From contig NZ_PUBZ01000118.1 of assembly GCF_003205875.1 (NCBI RefSeq), positions 1 through 37,987 of the forward strand: a stretch of 37,987 nt of DNA, in the 5' to 3' direction. Below are positions 24,801 through 31,640 of the stretch, in pieces (the stretch's first letter is position 1; the number at the start of each line of letters is the position of its first letter). Origin of the DNA: Herpetosiphon llansteffanensis (GTDB lineage: Bacteria; Chloroflexota; Chloroflexia; Chloroflexales; Herpetosiphonaceae). Made by a program: the position numbers and the translations under genes. The notes under the pieces are model-generated. The model searched no databases, was not told the origin of the DNA, and saw only the letters and a program-made list of their open reading frames with translations.

Positions 24801-25664
24801 ACCAACAAACCGCTTGATATTTATGTACAAGTTGATCCTGCGGCCTTGGATGCTGAAAAATTGCGTGCGCTGGAAGTTGGCACCATCAATACCGTGCCAC
24901 TTTCACAAGTTGCTACGATTAGCGAAGTTCCTGGCGCTAGCAGCATCGTGCGCATCAACGGCGACCGTGCTACCTCGATCTCAGGTCAATTTACCAGCGA
25001 TGACACCTTCTCGACCCAAGCTGCGGTTGAGGCTGAAATTCGCGATAACATTGGCTTGCCCGAGGGCGTGATCATCCAAGCTGGCGCACAAGCCCAATCA
25101 CAAACCGACACCTTCAACGATATGTTCCTCGCTTTGGGCGTGGCCGTTATCTTGGTGTATTTGGTGATGGTGCTCTCGTTTGGCTCGTTGATGAACCCAT
25201 TGATCATTCTCTTCTCGTTGCCATTGGCGATTATCGGGGTCTTGACCTCGCTGTTCCTCACTGGCAAGCCACTGGGCATCACCACCATGATCGGGGTCTT
25301 GCTCTTGATTGGGATTGTGGTGACCAATGCAATCGTGTTGATTGAGTTGGTTGAACAATATCGCGAAGAAGGCAAGCCAGTGTACGAATCGTTGGTGCAA
25401 GCTGCTCGCGTGCGCTTGCGCCCAATCTTGATGACTGCAATCGCGACGATGGTTGCCTTGCTGCCATTGGCGTTGGGTCTCAAAGAAGGCGGCTTTATTG
25501 GCGCAGACCTTGGGATTGCGGTGATTGGTGGCTTGTTCACCTCAACCTTCTTGACCTTGCTGGTTGTGCCAGTTGTCTATAGCTTGGTTGAAAGCCTCAA
25601 AAAACGCTTTGGCTTTGGCGATAAACACGGCCATAGCGAAACCAGCGAAGCCGAAGCCGCTTAA
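21864..25664 (+). CDS. RND-family efflux permease with repeat insertion
   Basis: This 1266-residue protein is an HAE1/AcrB-type RND transporter that uses the proton gradient to export drugs or lipophilic compounds. It has the usual two-fold plan of 12 membrane helices and two large external loops. The proton-relay acids D628-D629 are in GRVVDDSIVVLENIYR. Family members are about 1020-1070 residues; the excess is an insertion at about 245-478 in the first external loop, between ENVVVGIKG and LIRLKDVATVEVG. The insertion holds a Gly/Ala/Pro/Thr linker and three repeats. The start is GTG with AAGGAG 7 nt upstream. No membrane-fusion or outer-membrane partner is adjacent, as expected if the host is monoderm. 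Confidence 0.92.
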   Translation: MLWFTRQSLKRSPITIMISVVLIIAGLVASAGLKRELFPDISFPIVSITTIYPGASSETMDSEVTSVIEKAVNGLSGVQAVQSTSSESFAFTILTFDVDVDPKDAKVEVQEKISSLSLPENAQKPTIGTFNFNSLPIVVASVSGANLSDVQAKVDGELVPALSAIPGVNNVAVTGGEQEKVLVTLDPEKMAANKLTQAQVVQFLQANNLVFPVGTITDEGRSLPLRITHKYSSTNEIENVVVGIKGVDLSGGAGAGLGGATGGFGGAAAQPTAAATPSPTQAPTQPVTTSLIPAALQGFGITAPEQITPAVVAQFPAAGLSQITLPLALALSDESQAALAERLPEAEVPAEFATFGITAPEQITPAVIGQLPAAGLAQFPVNLALALPEASQTALADAVAAAPAATPTPSTGANALPAEFAAFGITSPDQITPELIAQIPTQFLSAFTPEIIALLSEESQAALAQKLNNPDAAGNTGVPEALLIRLKDVATVEVGAVGGSTVTRTNGQASLGLEISKDTTGNTVEIVEAVEAEFAKFNDGSLTIQVVSEQATPINQAVSAVLTEGAIGAVVAIVVIFLFLRSLRTTLVTAVSIPLSIMVALILMRLQGFSLNVMTLGGLTVAVGRVVDDSIVVLENIYRYLNKGANRREAVIEGTKEVAGAITSSTLTTVCVFLPLGLVGGIVSKFFLPFALTVTYALLASLIVAITIVPLLAYLFIRQTKEEPENTWMQRAYTPALTWALRNRAWTLLIAFALLLGSFGFVNFLKFTFLPDSSEKLISIQINTPSGTDLETTVAKADEIEKLLLPQREAGKVRDIQTVIGSAGGANAARDQSGGASAPDSARFSLTIDNEKVTDPDAFAKELETQIKGVAGLESVTAEVVAQGGGPGNAGLDITLVSSDINKLREANDKIMAAIGGNKVSDRFDIANVKSSLAEVQPELEVAVDPAKAINSGTSTAQIALQIRAMLTGENAGTVQLDGTNKPLDIYVQVDPAALDAEKLRALEVGTINTVPLSQVATISEVPGASSIVRINGDRATSISGQFTSDDTFSTQAAVEAEIRDNIGLPEGVIIQAGAQAQSQTDTFNDMFLALGVAVILVYLVMVLSFGSLMNPLIILFSLPLAIIGVLTSLFLTGKPLGITTMIGVLLLIGIVVTNAIVLIELVEQYREEGKPVYESLVQAARVRLRPILMTAIATMVALLPLALGLKEGGFIGADLGIAVIGGLFTSTFLTLLVVPVVYSLVESLKKRFGFGDKHGHSETSEAEAA
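22758..23265 (+). repeat. Three tandem protein repeats inside the RND gene
   Basis: Repeats start at 22758, 22926 and 23130 (residues 299, 355 and 423). Each begins FGIT(A/S)P(E/D)QITP, continues with a hydrophobic helix-like segment, and ends near (D/E)ESQAALA or ASQTALA. Copies 1 and 2 share an identical run of about 31 bases at their starts, showing a fairly recent duplication. Linkers between them are Ala/Pro/Thr-rich. Confidence 0.85.
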
Positions 25665-25687
25665 TTAGCTGCTTAGTTCTGGTTACA

Positions 25688-25723
25688 GCGCAGGTTACCC
25701 CTCAACGGTAGCCTGCGCTTTTT
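25688..25723 (+). terminator. Intrinsic terminator of the RND gene
   Basis: GCGCAGGTTACC (25688-25699) pairs with GGTAGCCTGCGC (25707-25718) with one wobble, followed by a T-run. It lies 24 bp after the stop. Confidence 0.88.
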
Positions 25724-26012
25724 GTTGTCAATTTACCGTTCAGGCTGCTGAGTTTTGTAGTTAATTTGTTTGTTAGCAGTTTTGGCTGAGCAACTGTAGG
25801 AAAAATTCTTTACGCTGGCCATTAGCCAAGAATGTTGCACAGCGTGCATGAGCATTGTGGCTGTCAATCAATGTTGGTGCTGGAGCGAGGCCAGCGTTTG
25901 CATTCTAGGCCTGCTATGCGTACCATGTACTAAATCGATGTCCACAAACGTGCTTTTTATATTGCACTAGGTTCAATCAAGCTAGGTTTTGTTGTGTGTA
26001 GGAGTTATGGCT
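25724..26012. other. Spacer without recognisable gene
   Basis: I see no clear gene, repeat or consensus promoter here; it presumably holds the promoter of the small membrane protein downstream. Confidence 0.4.
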
Positions 26013-26171
26013 ATGTCCAAGGGCTTTCGCAATTGGCTCATTATCTATTCGGTTTTATTTTTGGTCTTAGTTGTTGGCATGATGTTTCTCGATGTGCCAT
26101 GGTATGTGGCAGTGATTTTGACCGCTGTGGGTATGATTTATCAAGCAGGGCGTTATTTCTTGTGGGATTAA
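26013..26171 (+). CDS. Small two-helix membrane protein, hypothetical
   Basis: This 52-residue ORF begins MSKGFRNWLIIY. It has two hydrophobic segments (about 7-26 and 30-49), split by a short DVPW turn, and a charged N-terminus, so it is probably an inner-membrane hairpin. The ATG at 26013 lies 8 nt after AGGAG (26000-26004), whereas an in-frame ATG at 26007 is too close to it. A hairpin follows the gene. No known family is recognised. An overlapping open frame of the same length in another frame lacks a ribosome site. Confidence 0.6.
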   Translation: MSKGFRNWLIIYSVLFLVLVVGMMFLDVPWYVAVILTAVGMIYQAGRYFLWD

Positions 26172-26183
26172 GCTGATATTTGT

Positions 26184-26209
26184 GTGGCCTAATTGCTTGG
26201 TTAGGCCAC
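26184..26209 (+). terminator. Hairpin after the small membrane protein gene
   Basis: A perfect 9-bp stem GTGGCCTAA / TTAGGCCAC around an 8-nt loop, 12 bp after the stop. There is no T-run, so termination is possible but unproven. Confidence 0.5.
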
Positions 26210-26232
26210 GCAGCACATTAAGATATTCGATC

Positions 26233-26238
26233 TATAAT
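26233..26238 (+). promoter_or_regulatory. -10 element close to the mevalonate kinase start
   Basis: A perfect TATAAT ends only 7 bp before the ATG at 26246, which would place the transcription start at or next to the start codon. There is no ribosome site upstream of the ATG. This suggests a leaderless mRNA. The -35 region is poor. Confidence 0.45.
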
Positions 26239-26245
26239 ACTGGCG

Positions 26246-27208
26246 ATGAATAGTGCGCCTGGAAAACTTATTTTAGCGGGCGAGCATGCCGTAGTGTATG
26301 ATCAACCTGCTTTAGCTATGCCGATTGCCGCCCTGCGAGCGAGCGTCGTCGCCGAACCAGCTCCTTCTGGCGCTGGCATGACGGTGCACGCGCCCGATTT
26401 GGGCTTGGTTTGGCGTTTGCGGGCAACCGCGCCATTGAGCGATTTAGCCCAGCGCAGCTTAGATTATTTGCAATTGCCAGAGCCAGATCTGCGCTTGACG
26501 ATTAGTTCGAGCATTCCAATTGCCAGTGGCATGGGCAGTGGAGCGGCGGTTGGCGCAGCCTTGGTACGTGCCTTGGCCGAGCACGCAGGCAAGCACCTGC
26601 CAGCGCAAGTCATTTCTGATTTGGTATATCAGAGCGAAAAAGCCTTTCATGGTACGCCCTCGGGTATTGATAACACCGTCGTTGCCTACGAACAACCAAT
26701 TTTGTTTCAGCGCCAAGCCCAGGGCGAGCCACTGATTGCGCCATTAACGGTGGGCAAGCAATGGCATTTTGTGGTGGCCGATAGTGGCATCGCTAGCGAA
26801 ACCAAGGCGGTGGTTGGCGATTTGCGCCAGCGCTGGTTGGCTGATCCAGATCGCTATAATGCCCAATTTGCTGCGGTTGGCAGCCTAGTGCGGCAGATTC
26901 AAGCAGCCCTAGCGAGCAACGCTGGCTCAGAATTTGGCCAATTGCTGAGCCAAAATCATCAATTACTCCAAACGCTCGGCGTTTCGTGCGCAAAGCTCGA
27001 TCACTTGGTGCAAGCAGCGCTTGAAGCTGGAGCTTGGGGCGCAAAAATGTCGGGCGCTGGCTGGGGTGGCATTATGCTAGCCCTGGTTCCTGCTGAACGT
27101 GCAGCATTGATTCAAAACCAATTGCGCGCCGCTGGGGCTGTGCAAACCTGGCAAACGAGCCTGATGCCGACGCAGGCTGCTGAAGAGGTTACCCATGACC
27201 ATGCTTGA
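26246..27208 (+). CDS. mvk: Mevalonate kinase (GHMP family)
   Basis: This 320-residue protein phosphorylates mevalonate with ATP in the mevalonate route to isoprenoids. The GHMP motifs are clear: N-terminal APGKLILAGEHAVVY, the phosphate loop PIASGMGSGA (91-100), the catalytic region GTPSGIDNTVVAYE with D142, and C-terminal KMSGAGWGGI. The GEHAVVY and GTPSGIDN signatures favour mevalonate kinase over galactokinase or homoserine kinase. Some Chloroflexota use the mevalonate pathway, which fits the suspected host. The ATG directly follows a TATAAT box. The gene overlaps the glycosyltransferase gene by 14 bp; no other pathway genes are in the window. Confidence 0.9.
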   Translation: MNSAPGKLILAGEHAVVYDQPALAMPIAALRASVVAEPAPSGAGMTVHAPDLGLVWRLRATAPLSDLAQRSLDYLQLPEPDLRLTISSSIPIASGMGSGAAVGAALVRALAEHAGKHLPAQVISDLVYQSEKAFHGTPSGIDNTVVAYEQPILFQRQAQGEPLIAPLTVGKQWHFVVADSGIASETKAVVGDLRQRWLADPDRYNAQFAAVGSLVRQIQAALASNAGSEFGQLLSQNHQLLQTLGVSCAKLDHLVQAALEAGAWGAKMSGAGWGGIMLALVPAERAALIQNQLRAAGAVQTWQTSLMPTQAAEEVTHDHA

Positions 27209-28403
27209 TGCTGCGATTATTGTTGTAACCTACAACCACGCTCGTTATATTAGCGATTGCCTCAACTCATTGTTGGCGCTTGATCCTGCGCCCAGCGAAT
27301 TGGTGGTGGTCGATAATGCCTCGCGTGATGAAACCGCTAAAATCGTTAAAAGCCAATTTCCTCAAGTGCGCTTTGTGCAAACCGGAGCCAATTTGGGCTT
27401 TGCAGGCGGCTGCAATCAAGGAGCCAGATTAACTTCCGCTGAATATATTGTGCTGGCTAATCCCGATTTAATTGTGCAGTCCGATTGGCTAGAGCAACTG
27501 ATTGCACCTTTGGATCGCTGGCCAAACATTGGCGCGGTTGGGGGCAAATTACTCTATCGCGATGGAATCACGCTGCAACATGCAGGTGGTGTTTTGCGCT
27601 TGCCATGGGGCTTGGGCCATCATCGGGGAGTCGGCGAGCATGATCAAGGCCAATACAACGCCCTAGAAACTGTCGATTATGTGACTGGTGCGGCTTTTGC
27701 TTGTCGGCGCAGCACATGGGAAAGCTTCGATGGGCTTGATGAGCAATTCTACCCCGCCTATTACGAAGAAGTTGATTTTTGCACCCGCTTGCGCCGTGCT
27801 GGACTTGATATTCTGTATACGCCACGGGCAGTTGCGACGCATATCGAAGGCTCAAGTGTGGGCCATCGCAGCGCTGTTTATTTGCAACTGTATCATTTTA
27901 ACCGTTTGCGCTACCTCTTTAAATATTTCAACAATACTTGGCTGATGCGCACATGGCTGCCCGCCGAGATGGGCCATATTCGGGCCTGTGCCAGCGACGA
28001 TGAGATTCAAGCGCTGAAGATTGCCTATTTGGCCTATCAATCAGCCTTTTTAAATCACGAATCGCAGCCTGTGATCAGCGAGCTTGATATTTTTCCTGAT
28101 GAAACTGCCGACGGTGGCGAAACCGAATTGCAATGGATTGAACGCCAACTTCGTGCTAAAGTGAATGTTGCACCAGCGCCGATTCCAGCGCGGCGACCGT
28201 GGTTGGGGGCAATTCGCAACGGCCTATTACGCTTGGCCACCCGTGATTTTGTTGTGCCAATTGTGCAAGCACAAAACGATGCTAACGCAGCCTTACTAGA
28301 ATCGATTCAAGCATTGAGCCGCCAACGGCGCGCAGCCGATGCAACAATCCTACTACAAGGCATGCTATTAGCCAAAAGTCTTGATCAACAACCAAAGGCC
28401 TAA
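27195..28403 (+). CDS. Glycosyltransferase family 2
   Basis: This 402-residue protein has a GT-A domain typical of rhamnosyl- or galactofuranosyltransferase-like GT2 enzymes. Visible features are IIVVTYNHARYI, VVVDNASRDET (38-48), NLGFAGGCNQG (66-76), the DxD-like ANPDLIV (88-94), and the acceptor-side segment YYEEVDFCTRLRRAG. The C-terminal third is less conserved and hydrophilic. It probably adds a sugar to a cell-surface polysaccharide or lipid on the cytoplasmic side. The ATG at 27195 follows GAAGAGG by about 7 nt and lies inside the 3' end of mvk, indicating coupling. A second ATG two codons later is possible. Donor and acceptor are unknown. Confidence 0.88.
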   Translation: MTMLDAAIIVVTYNHARYISDCLNSLLALDPAPSELVVVDNASRDETAKIVKSQFPQVRFVQTGANLGFAGGCNQGARLTSAEYIVLANPDLIVQSDWLEQLIAPLDRWPNIGAVGGKLLYRDGITLQHAGGVLRLPWGLGHHRGVGEHDQGQYNALETVDYVTGAAFACRRSTWESFDGLDEQFYPAYYEEVDFCTRLRRAGLDILYTPRAVATHIEGSSVGHRSAVYLQLYHFNRLRYLFKYFNNTWLMRTWLPAEMGHIRACASDDEIQALKIAYLAYQSAFLNHESQPVISELDIFPDETADGGETELQWIERQLRAKVNVAPAPIPARRPWLGAIRNGLLRLATRDFVVPIVQAQNDANAALLESIQALSRQRRAADATILLQGMLLAKSLDQQPKA

Positions 28404-28524
28404 TCTTGCCCCTCTTGATCACCACGTTATGATAGTGTTAAGCCAATGTTTAGAGCATTGGATATTCTTTTGCTTTGGTCTGCGACGACTAATTATTCAT
28501 TTTTCGTTTTTAGGAGCGTCAACG

Positions 28525-28986
28525 ATGACCAAGATCCATCCACCGAGCCATCGGGTAGCGGCATTTGCGCTTATTTTTAATTCCAATGGTGCAGTGTTGC
28601 TTTCACGACGGGCTGATAGCGGCTGGTGGAATTTGCCAGGTGGCGGGGTTGAAGCCCACGAAAGTGTCAGCGAAGGCATTATTCGTGAGGTGCGCGAAGA
28701 AACAGGCTTAGAGGTTGGCGTAACGCGGCTGGTTGGGGTCTATTCCAAGCCCCAAAAGCATGAAGTCGTGCTAACCTTTGCGTGTCATGTGCTTGGCGGG
28801 CAACTGCAAACAACCGAGGAATCTGCCGAACATCAGTGGTTTGCCCCAGAATCCTTGCCCACCGAACAATTTCTGCCAAAACATCGTGAGCGAGTGCTCG
28901 ATGCCTTGAGCAATCAACCAGCAGCGATTCTACGCGAACAACGTTCACCTTCAGTCGGCGACCATCAACCCAATCACAATCAATGA
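28525..28986 (+). CDS. Nudix hydrolase
   Basis: This 153-residue protein has an intact Nudix box: G40-x5-E46-x7-R54-E55-x2-E58-E59-x-G61 (GGGVEAHE...REVREETG). The WWNLPGGGVE context resembles MutT/ADP-ribose-type enzymes, but the substrate is open. The ATG at 28525 has TAGGAG 8 nt upstream; the open frame further 5' (from 28381) lacks domain character. It is the first gene of a tight three-gene cassette: the kinase/TPR gene starts 8 nt after its stop, and that gene's ribosome site overlaps this stop. Confidence 0.88.
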   Translation: MTKIHPPSHRVAAFALIFNSNGAVLLSRRADSGWWNLPGGGVEAHESVSEGIIREVREETGLEVGVTRLVGVYSKPQKHEVVLTFACHVLGGQLQTTEESAEHQWFAPESLPTEQFLPKHRERVLDALSNQPAAILREQRSPSVGDHQPNHNQ

Positions 28987-28994
28987 GGTGAGCT

Positions 28995-30659
28995 GTGGCC
29001 ATTCTCGATAAGCTCCTCTCGCGCTCTGATGATGCCGATAATTTAAAGGGCGTAGAGTTTAAAGTTGGCGATATTATCGACCAACGCTACTTGGTGCGCA
29101 ATGTGCGCAAAGGTTTTATGGGCTTGGTCTACATTGCCCGCGATTTGCGTTCGGAGCAGACCGTGGCCATGAAAACGTTTCAAGCCAAATTTACATGGGT
29201 CGATAGTGCGATTGCCAACTTTACCCGTGAGGCCGAAGTTTGGATGCGGCTTGGTTCGCATCCTAACGTTGTCGAAGCAACCACCCTTGTGACGATTGCA
29301 GGCCGTCCGCATATCGTTATGGAGTTTGTGCCTGGCGTTTCGCTGCGCGAAATGATGCGCCGTGGTCGCTTGCGTTTCAAACATATTCTCGATTTTGCCA
29401 TCCAAATTTGCTGGGGCATGCAATATGCCTACGATCGTTGTAATTTGATTCACCGCGATCTTAAGCCTGATAATGTGATGATTACGCCCGAAGGTATTGC
29501 CAAAGTGACCGATTTTGGTTTGGCCCAAGGTGCCAGCGTCTCGACCAAAGTGCGCTGGGGCCATGATTCGCAACATAACGACAGCAAAATTGTGACCCAC
29601 GCCAGCGATTTGTTCGGCGGCTCGCAGCCCTACATGTCGCCAGAGCAACGCGCGCCGGGCACACCGCTAGGCACAACCAGCGATATTTATGCCATGGGCG
29701 TGATGCTGTATGAGATGATGATTGGCGATTTGCCCTTCAAAGCGCCGACGGTTGCCGAATTGACCCATTTGCATTGCAACGTGCCGCCGCCAACGCCTTC
29801 GGAAGTGCGGCCCGACCTGCGCCGTGGTTGCGACCATGTGATTTTGCGCTGTTTGGCCAAAAAAGCCAACGACCGCTATCAATCGTTCGATGAACTAGAG
29901 CACGATTTGCAGTGGCTGCGCAAATATCACTTGGGCGAAGAACTTGCCCGCCCAACCGTAACGATTAGCGTCGAAACCCAAGCCGCCGATCTGAATGCCA
30001 AAGGCATCGTGCATATGTCGCTCCAAGAATATAGTGCTGCGCTCAAATGCTTTCGTCAAGCCACCGAGCTAGAAAGTGCGCGCGCCACCTATTGGCTCAA
30101 TTTGGGAATGTGCCAAGTGGCGTTGTTGGGCTACAACGATGCGCTCAAAAGCTATGAACATGCCTTGACGCTCTATCCAACGCGCGATGAAGAAGTGCGC
30201 TTGCACTGGCTTTCAGGCGAATCGCACGAATATTTGTATCAACTGCGCGAAGCCTTGGAAGATTACGATTTAGCCTTGAACTTGGATAAAAAAGAGCGTC
30301 GGGCTTGGCTGGGTCGTGGCCGTGTGTATAGCGCGTTGGCCTTGCCCAAAGAGGCCTTTCAAGCCTACGAATACGCTTCCAAGCTCGATCCAAATGATCC
30401 AATTACGTGGCGCAGTATGGGCTATGCCTCGCTCGAATTAAATCAAGCCAAGCAAGCCTTGTACTACTTCGATCAAGCCTTGAAGGTCAACCCGCGCGAT
30501 GCTCAGGCATGGTGTGGCAAAGGCCAAGCCTTCTTTGATCTGCGCAAAAACAACGATGCCTTGCAAGCCTACGAAAAAGCCTATAAACTCGACGCGAATT
30601 TAGCCGAAGCCGTAATGGGCATGGCCAAAGTGCGTGGCCCTGGGGCAATACCGAGGTAA
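28995..30659 (+). CDS. Soluble Ser/Thr protein kinase with C-terminal TPR repeats
   Basis: This 554-residue protein has a Hanks-type kinase domain at about 30-315: K60 in VAMK, E79, HRDLKPDN (153-160), DFG (173-175) and SDIYAMGVMLYEM. The glycine loop is degenerate (RKGFMGLVY), missing the first glycine. About six tetratricopeptide repeats follow (about 332-545), with typical A..Y..AL.L.P patterns, presumably a docking platform for partners or substrates. There is no membrane segment, so it is cytoplasmic. The start is GTG at 28995 with GAGGTGA just upstream, overlapping the stop of the preceding Nudix gene. A second Nudix gene follows 5 nt after its stop. Confidence 0.92.
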   Translation: MAILDKLLSRSDDADNLKGVEFKVGDIIDQRYLVRNVRKGFMGLVYIARDLRSEQTVAMKTFQAKFTWVDSAIANFTREAEVWMRLGSHPNVVEATTLVTIAGRPHIVMEFVPGVSLREMMRRGRLRFKHILDFAIQICWGMQYAYDRCNLIHRDLKPDNVMITPEGIAKVTDFGLAQGASVSTKVRWGHDSQHNDSKIVTHASDLFGGSQPYMSPEQRAPGTPLGTTSDIYAMGVMLYEMMIGDLPFKAPTVAELTHLHCNVPPPTPSEVRPDLRRGCDHVILRCLAKKANDRYQSFDELEHDLQWLRKYHLGEELARPTVTISVETQAADLNAKGIVHMSLQEYSAALKCFRQATELESARATYWLNLGMCQVALLGYNDALKSYEHALTLYPTRDEEVRLHWLSGESHEYLYQLREALEDYDLALNLDKKERRAWLGRGRVYSALALPKEAFQAYEYASKLDPNDPITWRSMGYASLELNQAKQALYYFDQALKVNPRDAQAWCGKGQAFFDLRKNNDALQAYEKAYKLDANLAEAVMGMAKVRGPGAIPR

Positions 30660-30664
30660 GCATT

Positions 30665-31186
30665 ATGGGGCGTGAAGATCAAGGGATTAACAACAATCTG
30701 CATCGTTGGCAGGCGATTCCAAGGACGCTGTGTTTTGTAACCTATGGCAGCGGAGCCGAGCGCCAAGTGTTGCTGCTGCGCGGTGCTCCGACCAAGCGGG
30801 TGTGGCCCAATCGCTTAAATGGCGTTGGCGGGCATATCGAGCGCAACGAAGATTTTCTGAGCGCGACGCTCCGCGAAGTGCACGAAGAAACCGGCTTGAC
30901 GGTTGCCACGCCACGGCTGGCTGGAATTGTGCATATCGATAGCGGCGCTGAGGTAGGCATTGTGATGGCGGTGTGGATTGCCGAAGCCAGCGAGCAAAAT
31001 TTTGTTCCTAGCGTCGAAGGCTCGTTGGAATGGCACTCAGCAAACCAACTGCCAACCAGCGATTTAGTTGATGATTTGGCGATTTTACTGCCAAAAGTGT
31101 TGAGTATGCAGCCGCATGACTCGCCATTTTTTGCTCATTATTCCTACGACGAGCACAATCAACTGCGGATTGCTTGGCAAGCTTAA
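30665..31186 (+). CDS. Nudix hydrolase (MutT/8-oxo-dGTPase-like)
   Basis: This 173-residue protein has a complete Nudix box: G56-x5-E62-x7-R70-E71-x2-E74-E75-x-G77 (GGHIERNE...REVHEETG). The NGVGGHIE context resembles 8-oxo-dGTP diphosphatases of the MutT group, which clean oxidised nucleotides from the pool; other nucleotides remain possible. The ATG lies 5 nt after the kinase/TPR stop, with GAGGTAAG spanning the junction. It is the last gene of the Nudix-kinase-Nudix cassette; a hairpin follows at 31212-31241. Confidence 0.88.
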   Translation: MGREDQGINNNLHRWQAIPRTLCFVTYGSGAERQVLLLRGAPTKRVWPNRLNGVGGHIERNEDFLSATLREVHEETGLTVATPRLAGIVHIDSGAEVGIVMAVWIAEASEQNFVPSVEGSLEWHSANQLPTSDLVDDLAILLPKVLSMQPHDSPFFAHYSYDEHNQLRIAWQA

Positions 31187-31211
31187 TGCAGGAATAGCTT
31201 AATCAAAACCA

Positions 31212-31241
31212 CAACAGGCACGGCTTACCCCGTGCTTGTTG
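31212..31241 (+). terminator. Hairpin after the Nudix cassette
   Basis: CAACAGGCACGG (31212-31223) pairs with CCGTGCTTGTTG (31230-31241) with one wobble and a 6-nt loop. It lies 25 bp after the stop and just before the ribosome site of the next gene. There is no T-run. Confidence 0.5.
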
Positions 31242-31258
31242 CATGCAGGAGCATACCT

Positions 31259-31546
31259 ATGCCACTAACACCCTATGGTAACCCCAACGATGCACCAAGT
31301 AACGTATTTGGTTCGAAGTTATTGATCGTTTTAGGGGCGATTTTGGCCTTGGCTGGACTGTTGCTAAGCATCTTTGGCGATCTTTGGACGGGCCTGATGC
31401 TGCTTGGTGCGGGCGTTAGCTTTAGTTGTTTTAGCGTGATGCAATCGAACACGCCCGAATCAACGCGCAACCGAAACTTGCTTTTAGGCGTAGGTCTGAT
31501 TGCGGGGATTGTGGCATGGCTGGCAGCAATCAAATTGGTGCTTTAG
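31259..31546 (+). CDS. Small membrane protein, hypothetical
   Basis: This 95-residue protein begins MPLTPYGNPNDAPSNVFGSK. It has three hydrophobic segments: KLLIVLGAILALAGLLLSIFG, TGLMLLGAGVSFSCFSVM and LLLGVGLIAGIVAWLAAIKL. The ATG at 31259 follows AGGAG by 8 nt; an in-frame non-ATG start 27 nt upstream is less likely. The N-terminal tail is polar and proline-rich. No known family is recognised. It lies between the Nudix cassette and the 7TM sensor-type gene. Confidence 0.65.
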   Translation: MPLTPYGNPNDAPSNVFGSKLLIVLGAILALAGLLLSIFGDLWTGLMLLGAGVSFSCFSVMQSNTPESTRNRNLLLGVGLIAGIVAWLAAIKLVL

Positions 31547-31564
31547 AAACGGCTGGTCGCGCCA

Positions 31565-31573
31565 TGCTATAAT
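31565..31573 (+). promoter_or_regulatory. Extended -10 promoter of the 7TM gene
   Basis: TGC-TATAAT, the same extended -10 sequence as at ssrA, lies 68 bp before the chosen ATG. The -35 region is poor. Confidence 0.5.
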
Positions 31574-31640
31574 TCAAGTTGGCGGCAGTGCTGCGGCCAC
31601 AGTTCGCAAACTACATTCTCAATCGCTAGGAAATTTAGGT

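Noticed and set aside
24198-25540. Antisense frames up to about 184 codons opposite the RND gene
   Set aside because: Shadow frames of a well-supported transporter gene; composition is not protein-like.
25994-26176. 60-codon frame overlapping the small membrane protein
   Set aside because: No ribosome site fits, and the frame at 26013 has both a good site and two clean membrane helices.
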